Shown: positions 9,502 through 18,683 of the stretch, one piece after another
How the letters are laid out: every line of letters begins with the position of its first letter
Numbering within the stretch: the stretch's first letter is position 1
Source: Nocardioides sp. SYSU D00038
GTDB lineage: Bacteria; Actinomycetota; Actinomycetes; Propionibacteriales; Nocardioidaceae
Direction of reading: 5' to 3'
Assembly (NCBI RefSeq): GCF_016924665.1
Contig: NZ_JAFFJT010000011.1
Location: 1-53,504 of the forward strand
Length of the DNA: 53,504 bases
Program-made: the position numbers and the translations under genes
Notes under the pieces: model-generated
Seen by the model: only the letters and a program-made list of their open reading frames with translations
Told to the model about the DNA's origin: nothing
The model's database searches: none

Positions 9502-10662
9502 TTGTCTCGTCTCGGCATCTGGTTCATCGGCGCGCGCGGATCGCTCGCGACCACCGCGACGGTCGGGCTGGGCGCCCTCGCCGCCCGGCTGGTCGACACC
9601 ACGGGCTGCGTGACCGAGCACCCCGACCTCGACGCGACCGGCCTCGCGGCGTACGACGCGATCGTCGTCGGCGGTCACGACGTCGCCGACACCCCGCTGG
9701 TCAAGCGCGCCGAGCAGTTGGTCGCCGGTGACGTGGTGCCCGCGGCGCTGCTGGCGCCGCTGGCCGAGGAGCTCGAGCGCGTGGAGCGGCGGCTCCGGCC
9801 GGGCCTGGCGCCGAACGCCGACGGGCCGGTCGACCAGCGGGCCGACGCCGAGCGGCTGGTGCGCGACCTGCGCGAGTTCGCCGCCGACGTCGACCGGGTG
9901 GTCGTCGTCGACGTCTCCAGCACCGAGCCGCCCCACGACGCCGGCGCCGATGCAGAGTCGGTCGCTGCCCTGGAGGCGGCCTGGGACGCCGGTCGCGCGC
10001 CGCTCGCCCCGAGCTCGGTCTACGCCTACGCCGCGCTCGCCGCGGGCTGCGGCTACGTCGGCTTCACCCCCAGCCCGGGCGTCGACGTCCCCGCGCTGCG
10101 CGAGCTGGCCGAGCGCGAGGGGCTGCCCTACGCCGGGTGCGACGGCAAGACCGGTGAGACGCTGGTGAAGTCGGCCCTCGCCCCGATGTTCCACACCCGC
10201 GCGCTGGCGGTCCGCTCCTGGACCTCGATCAACCTGCTCGGCGGCGGCGACGGCGCGACGCTGGCCGACCCGGCCGCGGCGAGCAGCAAGACCCGGGCCA
10301 AGCGCAGCGGCCTGGACGCGATGCTGGGCCACCCGGTGGAGGGGCCGATGCACATCGACTACGTCGAGGACCTCGGCGACTGGAAGACCGCCTGGGACCA
10401 GATCCGGTTCGACGGCTTCCTCGGCACCCGGATGACGCTGCAGTTCACCTGGCAGGGCTGCGACTCCACGCTCGCGGCGCCGCTGGTGCTCGACCTGGCC
10501 CGGCTCGTCGGCCGGGCGCTCGAGGTGGGCGAGAGCGGTGCGCTCACCGAGCTCGCGTTCTTCTTCAAGTCGCCGCTCGACACCGAGGAGCACCGGTTGG
10601 CCCAGCAGTGGCAGGCGCTCACCGCGTGGTCGGCGCGGTGCGCCGACCGGGTCCGGCCGTGA
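9502..10662 (+). CDS. inositol-3-phosphate synthase-like sugar-phosphate cyclase, first gene of ebo cluster
   Basis: 386 aa, NAD-dependent myo-inositol-1-phosphate synthase family. The N-terminal Rossmann region has WFIGARGSLATTATVG; VVVDVSSTEPP and GFTPSPGVDVPALRELAEREGLPYAGCDGKTGETLVKS are the family core with the catalytic Lys residues; SWTSINLLGGGDG and RAKRSGLDAMLG follow. The family converts glucose-6-phosphate to a cyclic polyol phosphate via an oxidised intermediate. TTG start, supported by GGAG six bases upstream. The stop overlaps the next gene. Context: classic ebo clusters carry a 3-dehydroquinate-synthase-like cyclase (EboD) and this gene occupies that role here, so it may make a cyclitol for the cluster rather than bulk inositol. 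This last point is inference. Confidence 0.85.
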   Translation: MSRLGIWFIGARGSLATTATVGLGALAARLVDTTGCVTEHPDLDATGLAAYDAIVVGGHDVADTPLVKRAEQLVAGDVVPAALLAPLAEELERVERRLRPGLAPNADGPVDQRADAERLVRDLREFAADVDRVVVVDVSSTEPPHDAGADAESVAALEAAWDAGRAPLAPSSVYAYAALAAGCGYVGFTPSPGVDVPALRELAEREGLPYAGCDGKTGETLVKSALAPMFHTRALAVRSWTSINLLGGGDGATLADPAAASSKTRAKRSGLDAMLGHPVEGPMHIDYVEDLGDWKTAWDQIRFDGFLGTRMTLQFTWQGCDSTLAAPLVLDLARLVGRALEVGESGALTELAFFFKSPLDTEEHRLAQQWQALTAWSARCADRVRP

Positions 10663-11519
10663 GGGCCCACGACCTCGCCGAGCTGGTCCGCCTCCCGGCG
10701 GCGCTGACGGTCCCGGGCGACGCCTGGGCCGGGGCCGCGCGGACGCCGTCCGCCCGGGGCTGGGCGATGCCCGCGGCGTCGGTGCTCCTCTACTGGGCCG
10801 GCATGGCCCTCAACGACTGGGCCGACCGCGCCGTCGACCGCGACGAGCGCCCCGAGCGGCCGATCCCCTCGGGCCGGGTGCCCGCCCCGGCGGCCCTCGC
10901 CGTCGCCACCGGGCTGGGCGTCGCGGGCGTGGGGCTCTCGGCCGCGGTCGGCGGCCGCCCGGCGCTGCGGGTGTCGGTGCCGCTCGCCGTCCTCGTCGCC
11001 GCCTACGACACCGTCGCCAAGGACGGCCCGACCGGCGCCCTGGTGATGGGCTCGACCCGGGGGCTCGACGTGCTTCTCGGCGCGACCGCCTCGCCGCGCG
11101 ACGCGCTCGCCCCCGCCGCCGCGATCGCCACCCACACCGTCGGCGTGACCGCGCTCAGCCGGGGCGAGGTGCACGGCGGGAGCCGCGAGGTCGCCCGCGG
11201 TGCGGTCGCCACGACCTGCACGGTGGCCGCCCTCGGGGCCGTCGCCGCCTGGCGCGACCGGAGCGCCCCGCGCCCGGCCCGCCTGGCCGCGGTCGGCCTC
11301 CACGCGGCGTACGCCGGCGTGGTCGCCCGCGCGCAGGCCCGCGCTGCGGTCTCGCCCGACGCCGCGACCGTGCGCCGCGCGACCGGCGTCGGCATCGGCG
11401 GGCTCCCGCTGCTCCAGGCCGCCTGGCTGGCCCGCCGAGGCCGGCTGCTCGCCGCGGCCGGCGTCGCCGCCGCCGGCCCGGCGCTCGGCCGGGCCACCCG
11501 GAGGGTGAGCGCCACGTGA
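10659..11519 (+). CDS. eboC: UbiA-family prenyltransferase EboC
   Basis: 286-aa integral membrane protein. The first Asp-rich motif is NDWADRAVDRDERPERPIPSGRV (NDxxDxxxD, residues about 50-72), and the second region reads YDTVAKDGPTGALVMGSTRGLDVLLG (YDxxxKD). Seven to nine hydrophobic segments can be picked out. UbiA enzymes transfer a polyprenyl chain from its diphosphate to an acceptor at the membrane. GTG start overlaps the cyclase stop, and its own stop overlaps the next gene. Assignment as EboC rests on the family plus the EboA/B/E/F neighbours. The acceptor is unknown; a cyclitol from the upstream cyclase is a plausible guess. Confidence 0.82.
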   Translation: MRAHDLAELVRLPAALTVPGDAWAGAARTPSARGWAMPAASVLLYWAGMALNDWADRAVDRDERPERPIPSGRVPAPAALAVATGLGVAGVGLSAAVGGRPALRVSVPLAVLVAAYDTVAKDGPTGALVMGSTRGLDVLLGATASPRDALAPAAAIATHTVGVTALSRGEVHGGSREVARGAVATTCTVAALGAVAAWRDRSAPRPARLAAVGLHAAYAGVVARAQARAAVSPDAATVRRATGVGIGGLPLLQAAWLARRGRLLAAAGVAAAGPALGRATRRVSAT

Positions 11520-12400
11520 GCGGGCTGCGCCTCGGCTACGGCCTCAACGGCTTCGCCGGCCACCGGTTGGCCGACGCCTGCGCGGTGGTCGCCGGGCTCG
11601 GCTACGAGGGCGTCGCCCTGACCCTGGACCAGCCCCACCTCGACCCGTTCGCCGACGACGCCGCCGCGCAGGTCGACCGCGCCCGCACCGCGCTCGAGCG
11701 GCACGGGCTCGCGGTCGTGATCGAGACCGGCTCGCGGTACGTGCTCGACCCCTGGCGCAAGCACGAGCCCACCCTGGTCAGCGACGACGGCCGTGAGCGC
11801 CGGGTGGAGCTGCTGCGCCGCGCGGTGCGCATCGGTCACGAGCTCGGTGCCGAGGCGGTGTCGTGCTGGTCGGGCACGCTGCCCGCCGAGGCCTCGTCGG
11901 ACGACGGCTGGAGCCGGGTGGTCGACGGCCTCGGCCCGGTGCTCGACCTCGCCGCCGAGCTCGGCGTCACGCTCTGCTTCGAGCCCGAGCCAGGCATGTT
12001 CGTCGCGACCGTCGACGACGCGCTCGAGCTGCGCCGGCGGCTCGGCGAGCCGGAGCACCTCCGGCTGACCCTCGACCTCGGCCACCTCGTCTGCAACGAG
12101 CCTCGCCCGGCCGCCGACTCGGTGCGGGTCGCCGGGCCGCTGATCGGCAACGTGCAGGTCGACGACATGGTGCGCGACGTCCACGAGCACCTCGAGCTCG
12201 GCACCGGCGAGCTCGACCTCGACGCCGTCCTCGGCGCGCTGGTCGACACCGGCTACGACGGCCTGGCCAGCGTCGAGCTGCCCCGCCACTCCCACGCCGC
12301 CCCCGCGGTGGCCCGGTCGAGCCTGGCCGCGCTGCGCGCGTCGCTCGACCGGTTGGCCGCACGGCCGTCCATCCCGTCCGCCACCGGAGGCAGCCGATGA
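11516..12400 (+). CDS. sugar phosphate isomerase/epimerase-like TIM-barrel protein
   Basis: 294 aa, xylose-isomerase-like/AP-endonuclease-2 fold. Metal-binding and catalytic positions are visible as CFEPEPGMF (Glu), LTLDLGHLVCNE (Asp, His), VQVDDMVRDVHEHLELGTGELDL (His and Glu) and SVELPRHSH near the end. Such proteins isomerise or epimerise polyols and keto-sugars. It is coupled to eboC (GTGA overlap) and to eboA (ATGA overlap). It is distinct from EboE, which is also in this operon; two TIM-barrel isomerases in one operon suggest two successive rearrangements of the same small molecule. Substrate unknown. Confidence 0.8.
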   Translation: MSGLRLGYGLNGFAGHRLADACAVVAGLGYEGVALTLDQPHLDPFADDAAAQVDRARTALERHGLAVVIETGSRYVLDPWRKHEPTLVSDDGRERRVELLRRAVRIGHELGAEAVSCWSGTLPAEASSDDGWSRVVDGLGPVLDLAAELGVTLCFEPEPGMFVATVDDALELRRRLGEPEHLRLTLDLGHLVCNEPRPAADSVRVAGPLIGNVQVDDMVRDVHEHLELGTGELDLDAVLGALVDTGYDGLASVELPRHSHAAPAVARSSLAALRASLDRLAARPSIPSATGGSR

Positions 12401-13044
12401 CCACCCTGCTCCCACTGGTCGATCCGGCGGAGCTGCGCCGTCACCTGTCCGCAGAGGGCGCCGCCGCCCTCGACTCGATGGTCGCCGAGGTGACCGCGGA
12501 GCCCGCCCGGATCGGGCGGCTCTTCGCCGGCGCGGCCCGTCGCACCGGTCGCGGCCCGCTGGCGGGTCACGACGTGCTGGCCCAGGACGCCGTCCGCGTC
12601 GAGCTGCTCGCGGCCGCGGCTGCCGCGCTCGACGGCGACCGCCTGCGCGCCGAGCTGGTCGAGCTCTACCGGTTCGGCGACAGCGACGAGAAGCGGGCCG
12701 TGCTGCTCGGGCTGAACCGGCTCGACCCGTCGGCCGGGCTCGACGGCAGCGACCTCCTGCTCGACGCGCTGCGCACCAACGACACCCGCCTGGTCGCCGC
12801 CGCCATGGGCGACCACGCCCGGCACCTGCCCGACGACGCGTGGCGTCACGGCGTGCTGAAGTGCCTGTTCACGGGGGTGCCGGTCGCCGAGGTCGCCGGC
12901 CTCGAGGAGCGGGCGGACGCCGAGCTGGCCGCGATGGCCGAGCGCTTCGCCACCGAACGACGGGCCGCCGGTCGCGAGGTGCCCGCAGACGTGGCGACCG
13001 TGGTCGCCGCCCACGACCGCACCACGGAGCCCAGGAAGGCCTGA
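12397..13044 (+). CDS. eboA: EboA domain protein
   Basis: 215 aa, soluble, almost entirely alpha-helical in character and rich in Ala, Leu and Glu. RFGDSDEKRAVLLGLNRLDP and LDALRTNDTRLVAAAMGDHA..LPDDAWRHGVLKCLFTGVPVAEVAGL match what I know of EboA, which is HEAT-repeat-like. No catalytic motif. It is defined mostly by occurring with EboB, C, E and F. The ATG overlaps the upstream stop and the next gene begins 3 bp after its stop. Confidence 0.75.
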   Translation: MTTLLPLVDPAELRRHLSAEGAAALDSMVAEVTAEPARIGRLFAGAARRTGRGPLAGHDVLAQDAVRVELLAAAAAALDGDRLRAELVELYRFGDSDEKRAVLLGLNRLDPSAGLDGSDLLLDALRTNDTRLVAAAMGDHARHLPDDAWRHGVLKCLFTGVPVAEVAGLEERADAELAAMAERFATERRAAGREVPADVATVVAAHDRTTEPRKA

Positions 13045-13046
13045 CC

Positions 13047-13910
13047 ATGCGCATCTTCGACCCCCACATCCACATGAGCTCGCGCACGACCGACGACTAC
13101 GAGGCGATGCACGCCGCGGGGGTGCGTGCGCTGGTGGAGCCGGCGTTCTGGCTGGGCCAGCCGCGCACCAACGTCGGCTCGTTCCTCGACTACTTCGACT
13201 CGCTGGTCGGCTGGGAGCGGTTCCGCGCCGCCCAGTTCGGGATCGCCCACCACTGCACGATCGCGCTGAACCCCAAGGAGGCCAACGACCCCCGCTGCGC
13301 CGAGGTCATCGACCTGCTGCCGCGCTACCTCGACAAGGACGGCGTAGTGGCGGTCGGCGAGGTCGGCTTCGACTCGATGACCGAGGCCGAGGAGAAGGCG
13401 TTCGCCCGCCAGCTCGAGCTCGCCGTGGAGTTCGCGCTGCCCGCGATGGTGCACACCCCCCACCGCGACAAGGAGGCCGGCACCCGCCGCACCCTCGAGC
13501 TGGTCGAGGCCTCCGGCCTGGCGCCGGGGATGGTCGTCGTCGACCACCTCAACGAGGTCACCGTCGGCCAGGTCGACGACGCCGGCTGCTGGATGGGCTT
13601 CTCGATCTACCCCGACACCAAGATGGACGAGCACCGGATGGTGCGCATCCTCCAGGAGCGCGGCCTCGACCGGGTGCTGGTCAACTCCGCCGCCGACTGG
13701 GGCCGCAGCGACCCCCTCAAGACCGCCAAGACCGGGCAGGCGATGCTCGAGGCCGGCTTCAGCGACGACGACGTCGACCGGGTGCTGTGGCGCAACCCGG
13801 TGGAGTTCTTCGGGCAGTCCGGCCGGCTGGTGCTCGAGGACGTCGCCGGCTCGGCCGACCCCGGGGCCACGTTCGAGGGCAACTCCATCCTGCGCGGCGG
13901 CCGGGACTAG
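13047..13910 (+). CDS. eboB: TatD-type metal-dependent hydrolase EboB
   Basis: 287 aa, amidohydrolase-superfamily TIM barrel. Metal ligands appear in order: FDPHIHMSS (HxH), VGEVGFDSM (Glu), AMVHTPHRDKEAG (His), VVDHLNE (His) and NSAADWGRSDPLK (Asp). This is the TatD ligand pattern, but the protein is annotated EboB from its position between EboA and EboE. Cytoplasmic; the hydrolysed bond is not known. ATG start at the HxH-containing first strand, SD-like AGGAAGG upstream. Confidence 0.85.
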   Translation: MRIFDPHIHMSSRTTDDYEAMHAAGVRALVEPAFWLGQPRTNVGSFLDYFDSLVGWERFRAAQFGIAHHCTIALNPKEANDPRCAEVIDLLPRYLDKDGVVAVGEVGFDSMTEAEEKAFARQLELAVEFALPAMVHTPHRDKEAGTRRTLELVEASGLAPGMVVVDHLNEVTVGQVDDAGCWMGFSIYPDTKMDEHRMVRILQERGLDRVLVNSAADWGRSDPLKTAKTGQAMLEAGFSDDDVDRVLWRNPVEFFGQSGRLVLEDVAGSADPGATFEGNSILRGGRD

Positions 13911-13912
13911 TC

Positions 13913-15088
13913 GTGCGGCTGCGCCACCCCGACGGCACCGTCGTCCACCTCGGCTACGGCACCAACGTGCTCCCCGCCGAGGACGTCGCCGGCCTCGTCG
14001 CCCAGGCGACCCGGTTCGGCGACCGGCTGAGGAAGCGCCTGGGCGAGGACCGGGTCGGGCTCGGGCTGTGGCTGCCGGCCGAGGCCGCGCACCGGCTCGA
14101 CGACGACCCCGCGGCGGTGGCCGAGATCCGCGCTCGGCTGCACGACCACGGCGTCGAGATCGTCACCCTCAACGCCTTCCCCTACGCCCACTTCCAGTCC
14201 GGCCCGGTGAAGAAGGAGGTCTACCTCCCCACCTGGGCCGAGCGGGCCCGGCTCGACTACACCCTGGCCGCGGCCCGGGTGCTCGCCGGCCTCCTGCCCG
14301 ACGACGCCCGGCGCGGCAGCATCTCCTCCCTCCCGCTGGCCTGGCACCACCCCTGGCCGGAGGAGCAGCAGCGCGCCGCCGAGGCCCTCCTGGCCGAGCT
14401 GGCCGCCGGGCTGGAGAAGGTCGAGGCCGAGACCGGACGGCGCGTCGTGGTCGGGATCGAGCCGGAGCCGGGCTGCGTGATCGAGACCGTCGCCGAGGCC
14501 GTCGACCGGCTGGGGGCCGTCGACCGGGAGCGGATCGGCGTCTGCCTCGACCTGTGCCACCTCGCGGTCGGGTTCGAGGACGCCGCCGGCGCGCTGCAGC
14601 GCCTCGACGCCGCCGGGCTCGCCGTGGTCAAGGCCCAGCCGGCCGCGGCCCTCGTGGTCGACGACCCCGCCGACCCCCGCACCCGCGCCGCGCTGGCGGG
14701 CTACTCCGAGGACCGGTTCCTCCACCAGGTGCGCCGGACCGGTGACCGGGCGGGCGAGCCGCTGCTCGCCCGCGACGACCTGCCCGACGCCCTCGACGGC
14801 GCGGCCCCGCTCGCCCCCGGGTCGCCGTGGCGGGTGCACTTCCACGTGCCCGTCCACGCCGACCCGCGACCGCCGTTGCGCAACAGCCGCGCCGACCTGC
14901 GCGCCTCGCTCGAGGCCCTGCTCGGGGGGCCGCGCGCCCGGGTGGAGCACCTCGAGGTCGAGACCTACACCTGGTCGGTGCTGCCCGGCGGCGTCCCGGC
15001 CGACGACGACGCGCTCGCCGAGGGTCTCGCCGCCGAGCTGGCCTGGGTGCGCGACGCCCTCACCGACCTCGGGCTGACGCCCGTCTGA
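13913..15088 (+). CDS. eboE: EboE, metabolite-traffic TIM-barrel protein
   Basis: 391 aa. N-terminus GYGTNVLPAEDV and FPYAHFQSGPVKKEVYLPTWAERARLDYT are characteristic EboE stretches. Xylose-isomerase-like metal residues occur in VGIEPEPGC (Glu), GVCLDLCHLAVGFED (Asp, His) and the C-terminal WRVHFHVPVHADP (His) and LEVETYTWSVLP (Glu). The GTG start is 2 bp after the eboB stop, so it is coupled. Known ebo clusters are needed in cyanobacteria to move the scytonemin monomer to the periplasm; the chemical role of EboE is not established. Confidence 0.82.
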   Translation: MRLRHPDGTVVHLGYGTNVLPAEDVAGLVAQATRFGDRLRKRLGEDRVGLGLWLPAEAAHRLDDDPAAVAEIRARLHDHGVEIVTLNAFPYAHFQSGPVKKEVYLPTWAERARLDYTLAAARVLAGLLPDDARRGSISSLPLAWHHPWPEEQQRAAEALLAELAAGLEKVEAETGRRVVVGIEPEPGCVIETVAEAVDRLGAVDRERIGVCLDLCHLAVGFEDAAGALQRLDAAGLAVVKAQPAAALVVDDPADPRTRAALAGYSEDRFLHQVRRTGDRAGEPLLARDDLPDALDGAAPLAPGSPWRVHFHVPVHADPRPPLRNSRADLRASLEALLGGPRARVEHLEVETYTWSVLPGGVPADDDALAEGLAAELAWVRDALTDLGLTPV

Positions 15089-15131
15089 CCTCCGTCCAAG
15101 TACCCCTGCACAGAACCCGGGAGAGAGCCCC

Positions 15132-16517
15132 ATGACCAGTCCCCAGACCGGCACCGCACCCAAGCTGCTGGTGGTCGACGTGGTCGGCCTGACCCCCGAC
15201 CTGCTGCGCCACATGCCGCGGCTGCGCCGCCTCGCCGACGCCGGATCCCAGGCGGTGCTCGAGACCGTGCTGCCCGCGGTGACCTGCTCGGTGCAGTCGA
15301 CGATCCTCACCGGGCTGCCGCCGGCCGAGCACGGGATCGTCGGCAACGGCTGGTACTTCCGCGACCTCGGCGAGGTCTTCCTCTGGCGCCAGCACAACAA
15401 GCTGGTGCAGGGCGAGAAGGTCTGGGAGACGATCCGCCGCGAGCGGCCCGACTACAAGGTGGCCAACGTCTGCTGGTGGTACGCCATGGGCGCGACCACC
15501 GACTGGACCGTCACCCCGCGGCCGATCTACTACGCCGACGGCAAGAAGGCCCCCGACTGCTACACCCGCCCGCCAGCGCTCCACGACGAGCTGGTGGGGG
15601 AGCTGGGCGAGTTCCCGCTGTTCCAGTACTGGGGACCGACCGCGTCGATCCGCTCCAGCGAGTGGATCGTCGAGGCCACCCGACGGTTGCTCCCGCGGGC
15701 CGACCTGACGCTGGCCTACGTGCCCCACCTCGACTACGACCTCCAGCGCTTCGGCCCCGACGCCCCGGAGGCGGCGCGGGCGGCGCGCGAGGTCGACGCC
15801 GCGCTCGCGCCGCTGCTCGACGACGCCGAGCGGCTCGGCGCGACCGTCGTGGTGCTCTCGGAGTACGGCATCACCGCCGCCGACACCCCGGTCGACGTCA
15901 ACCGGGCGCTGCGCAGGGAGGGGCTGCTCGAGGTCCACACCCAGGACGGCATGGAGTACCTCGACCCGTGGACCTCCCGCGCGTTCGCGGTCTCCGACCA
16001 CCAGGTCGCCCACGTCTACGTCGACGACCCGGCCGACCTCGACGCGGTGCGCAAGATCTGCGCCGACCTGCCGGGGGTGGCCGAGGTGCTCGACCGGGCC
16101 GGCCAGGCGACGTACGGGCTCGACCACGACCGGGCCGGCGACCTGGTGCTGGTCGCCGACCCCACCGCCTGGTTCACCTACTACTACTGGGACGACGACG
16201 AACGCGCGCCCGACTTCGCGCGCGGCGTGGAGATCCACCGCAAGCCGGGCTACGACCCCGCCGAGCTGTTCTTCGACCCCCAGGACCCCGCGGTCAAGGT
16301 GAAGGCGGCGCTGACCCTGGCCCGCAAGAAGGCGGGGCTGCGCTACGCGATGAAGGTGGTCCCGCTCGACCCGGCGCCGGTGCGCGGCACCCACGGCCGG
16401 CTGCCCGCCCGCGACGAGGACGCGCCGGTGCTGCTGTGCAACCGACCCGGTGCGGTGGGCGAGCGGATCGCCGCGACCGCGGTCCGCGACCTGCTGGTCG
16501 AGCTCTCCGCCGGCTGA
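15132..16517 (+). CDS. eboF: EboF, alkaline-phosphatase/nucleotide-pyrophosphatase-fold protein
   Basis: 461 aa, no signal peptide. Phosphodiesterase-type two-metal site: LLVVDVVGL (Asp), nucleophile Thr in VTCSVQSTILTG, GIVGNGWYFRD, YVPHLDYDLQRFG (Asp, His, Asp), VVLSEYGI (Glu in place of the usual Asp, then no His) and VRGTHGRLP (His). The DH-to-EY change in the third motif is shared with what I recall for EboF-like proteins and may alter metal binding. ATG start with GGGAGAGAG upstream after a 43-bp gap, the longest inside the operon. Last gene of the cluster, followed by a strong palindrome. Confidence 0.8.
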   Translation: MTSPQTGTAPKLLVVDVVGLTPDLLRHMPRLRRLADAGSQAVLETVLPAVTCSVQSTILTGLPPAEHGIVGNGWYFRDLGEVFLWRQHNKLVQGEKVWETIRRERPDYKVANVCWWYAMGATTDWTVTPRPIYYADGKKAPDCYTRPPALHDELVGELGEFPLFQYWGPTASIRSSEWIVEATRRLLPRADLTLAYVPHLDYDLQRFGPDAPEAARAAREVDAALAPLLDDAERLGATVVVLSEYGITAADTPVDVNRALRREGLLEVHTQDGMEYLDPWTSRAFAVSDHQVAHVYVDDPADLDAVRKICADLPGVAEVLDRAGQATYGLDHDRAGDLVLVADPTAWFTYYYWDDDERAPDFARGVEIHRKPGYDPAELFFDPQDPAVKVKAALTLARKKAGLRYAMKVVPLDPAPVRGTHGRLPARDEDAPVLLCNRPGAVGERIAATAVRDLLVELSAG

Positions 16518-16526
16518 CCCCAGGCC

Positions 16527-16567
16527 GCCGAGTCGTCGTTACTCGTGCCGAGTAACGACGAGTCGGC
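16527..16567 (+). terminator. 41-bp palindrome closing the ebo operon
   Basis: Arms GCCGAGTCGTCGTTACTCG and CGAGTAACGACGAGTCGGC pair over 19 positions with one mismatch around a 3-base loop. It begins 9 bp after the eboF stop. No T-run follows, as is common for actinobacterial hairpin terminators. Confidence 0.75.
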
Positions 16568-16654
16568 GCGGGGACCGGCCGCGCCGGGGGTGGGCCAGGC
16601 CACTCGGGGCCGGGGCGTGGCCGACCTGCGCGCGGGCCGGTCAGGCGCCTCGGT

Positions 16655-16669
16655 GACAATGGCAGGGTG
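16655..16669 (+). promoter_or_regulatory. leaderless-type promoter of hemL
   Basis: GACAAT at 16655-16660 is followed by six bases and then the GTG start (16667). This is the spacing seen in leaderless actinobacterial transcripts. There is no Shine-Dalgarno at the right distance and no convincing -35. Confidence 0.45.
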
Positions 16670-18001
16670 CCCGACGTCGTGCCGACCTCCGCGCCCCGCT
16701 CCGAGGAGCTGTTCGCGCGCGCCCGGGCGGTGACGCCCGGCGGCGTGAACTCGCCGGTGCGGGCATTCAACGCCGTCGGCGGCACCCCCCGGTTCATCCG
16801 GTCGGCCAGTGGCGCCTGGCTCACCGACGTCGACGGGCGCGAGTACGTCGACCTGATCTGCTCCTGGGGCCCGATGCTGCTCGGCCACGCCCACCCCGAG
16901 GTGCTGGCGGAGGTCGAGGCGGCGGTGCGCCGCGGCACGTCGTACGGCACGCCCACCGAGCCGGAGGTCGAGCTCGCGGAGGAGATCGTGGCCCGGACGT
17001 CGGTGGAGCGGGTGCGCTTCGTCTCCTCCGGCACCGAGGCGACCATGTCGGCGATCCGGCTGGCCCGCGGCGCCACCGGTCGCGACGTCGTGGTGAAGTT
17101 CGCCGGCTGCTACCACGGCCACGTCGACTCGCTGCTCGCCTCGGCCGGCTCCGGGCTGGCGACGTTCTCGGTGCCGGGCACCCCGGGCGTGCCGGAGTCG
17201 TCGACCGCGCTCACCCTGGTGCTGCCCTACAACGACCGGGGCGCGGTCGAGGCGGCCTTCGCCGACCACGGCGACCGGATCGCCTGCGTGATCACCGAGG
17301 CCGCCCCCGGCAACATGGGCGTGGTGCCGCCCGAGCCCGGCTTCAACGGGTTCCTGGCCGAGACCTGCCGCCGCCACGGGGCGCTGTTCATCAGCGACGA
17401 GGTGATGACCGGCTTCCGGGTCACCCGCACCGGCCAGTGGGGTCTCGACGGTGCGGTCGAGGGCTGGCGACCCGACCTGGTCACGTTCGGCAAGGTGATG
17501 GGCGGCGGCTTCCCGGCGGCGGCGTTCGGTGGCCGGGCCGACCTGATGGCGCAGCTCTCGCCGGAGGGGCCCGTCTACCAGGCCGGCACGCTGTCGGGGA
17601 ACCCGGTCGCGACCACGGCCGGCCTCACCACGCTGCGGCTCGCGACCGACGAGGTCTACGCCCACCTCGGCTCGGTCGCCGACACCCTCAAGACCGCCGC
17701 CTCCGACGCGCTGTCGGTCGCCGGGGTGCCCCACGTCGTGCAGGCCACCGGGACGATGTTCTCGATCTTCCTGCTCGACGGCGGGCCGGTGCGCGACTTC
17801 GACGACGCCTCGCGCACCGACTCGGCGGCGTACGCCGCGTTCTTCCACGCGATGCTCGACGCCGGCGTCCACCTGCCCCCGTCGGCGTACGAGGCGTGGT
17901 TCGTCTCCGCCGCCCATGACGACCGCGCCGTGCAGACCGTGCTCGACGCGCTGCCCGGGGCGGCCCGGGCCGCCGCTGCCGCCCAGGAGGGCCCCGCATG
18001 A
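16667..18001 (+). CDS. hemL: glutamate-1-semialdehyde 2,1-aminomutase
   Basis: PLP enzyme that turns glutamate-1-semialdehyde into 5-aminolevulinate, the step after HemA. 444 aa. Family blocks: [79 protein letters not shown] and [18 protein letters not shown] with the PLP-binding Lys. GTG start fits a leaderless transcript. Its stop overlaps the histidine phosphatase gene (ATGA). In many actinomycetes hemL directly follows hemB; here about 9 kb including the ebo operon intervenes. Confidence 0.96.
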   Translation: MPDVVPTSAPRSEELFARARAVTPGGVNSPVRAFNAVGGTPRFIRSASGAWLTDVDGREYVDLICSWGPMLLGHAHPEVLAEVEAAVRRGTSYGTPTEPEVELAEEIVARTSVERVRFVSSGTEATMSAIRLARGATGRDVVVKFAGCYHGHVDSLLASAGSGLATFSVPGTPGVPESSTALTLVLPYNDRGAVEAAFADHGDRIACVITEAAPGNMGVVPPEPGFNGFLAETCRRHGALFISDEVMTGFRVTRTGQWGLDGAVEGWRPDLVTFGKVMGGGFPAAAFGGRADLMAQLSPEGPVYQAGTLSGNPVATTAGLTTLRLATDEVYAHLGSVADTLKTAASDALSVAGVPHVVQATGTMFSIFLLDGGPVRDFDDASRTDSAAYAAFFHAMLDAGVHLPPSAYEAWFVSAAHDDRAVQTVLDALPGAARAAAAAQEGPA

Positions 18002-18681
18002 GCCAGACCCCCGACACGATCGTCCACCTGCTGCGCCACGGCGAGGTGCACAACCCGCAGGGCGTCCTCTACGGGCGCCGCGACGGTTTCCACCTCTCCG
18101 ACCTCGGCACCCGGATGGCCCAGCGGGTCGCGGACGCGGTCGGCGACCGCGACATCGTGCACCTGCGCTCCTCGCCGCTGGAGCGGGCCCAGGAGACGGC
18201 CGCGCCGCTGGCGGCCGCGCGCGGGCTCGAGGTCGTGCTCGACGAGCGGGTGCTGGAGTCGACCAACGTCTTCGAGGGCATCAGCTTCGGTGAGGGCGCC
18301 CGCACCCTGCTCAAGCGCCCGCGGCTGTGGCGCCACCTGTGGAACCCGCTCGGCCCGTCGTGGGGCGAGCCCTACAAGCAGATCGTGGCCAGGATGATGT
18401 CGGCGGTCCACGACGCCCGCGTCGCGGCGCAGGGCCACGAGGCGGTGGTGGTGTCTCACCAGCTGCCGATCTGGACCACGCGCCTCCACGTCGAGAAGCG
18501 CTCGTTCATCCACGACCCCCGCAAGCGCCAGTGCACGCTGTGCTCGCTGACGTCGTTCCACTTCGTGGGCGACCAGATCGCGCAGGTGTCCTACAGCGAG
18601 CCCGCCGGCGACCTGATTCCGGTGCAGGACCGGAAGGCGCCGTTCTCGGCCGGCGGCGCTCCCGACGAGGAGAGACCCTGA
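17998..18681 (+). CDS. histidine phosphatase family protein (phosphoglycerate mutase-like)
   Basis: 227 aa. The phosphohistidine motif [24 protein letters not shown] is at the N-terminus, followed by [13 protein letters not shown] and the second catalytic His in [14 protein letters not shown]. Lacks long mutase-specific loops, so phosphatase activity on an unknown substrate is more likely. Sits between hemL and the cytochrome c maturation genes, a conserved actinobacterial arrangement, and is coupled to hemL by overlap. Confidence 0.85.
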   Translation: MSQTPDTIVHLLRHGEVHNPQGVLYGRRDGFHLSDLGTRMAQRVADAVGDRDIVHLRSSPLERAQETAAPLAAARGLEVVLDERVLESTNVFEGISFGEGARTLLKRPRLWRHLWNPLGPSWGEPYKQIVARMMSAVHDARVAAQGHEAVVVSHQLPIWTTRLHVEKRSFIHDPRKRQCTLCSLTSFHFVGDQIAQVSYSEPAGDLIPVQDRKAPFSAGGAPDEERP

Positions 18682-18683
18682 CC

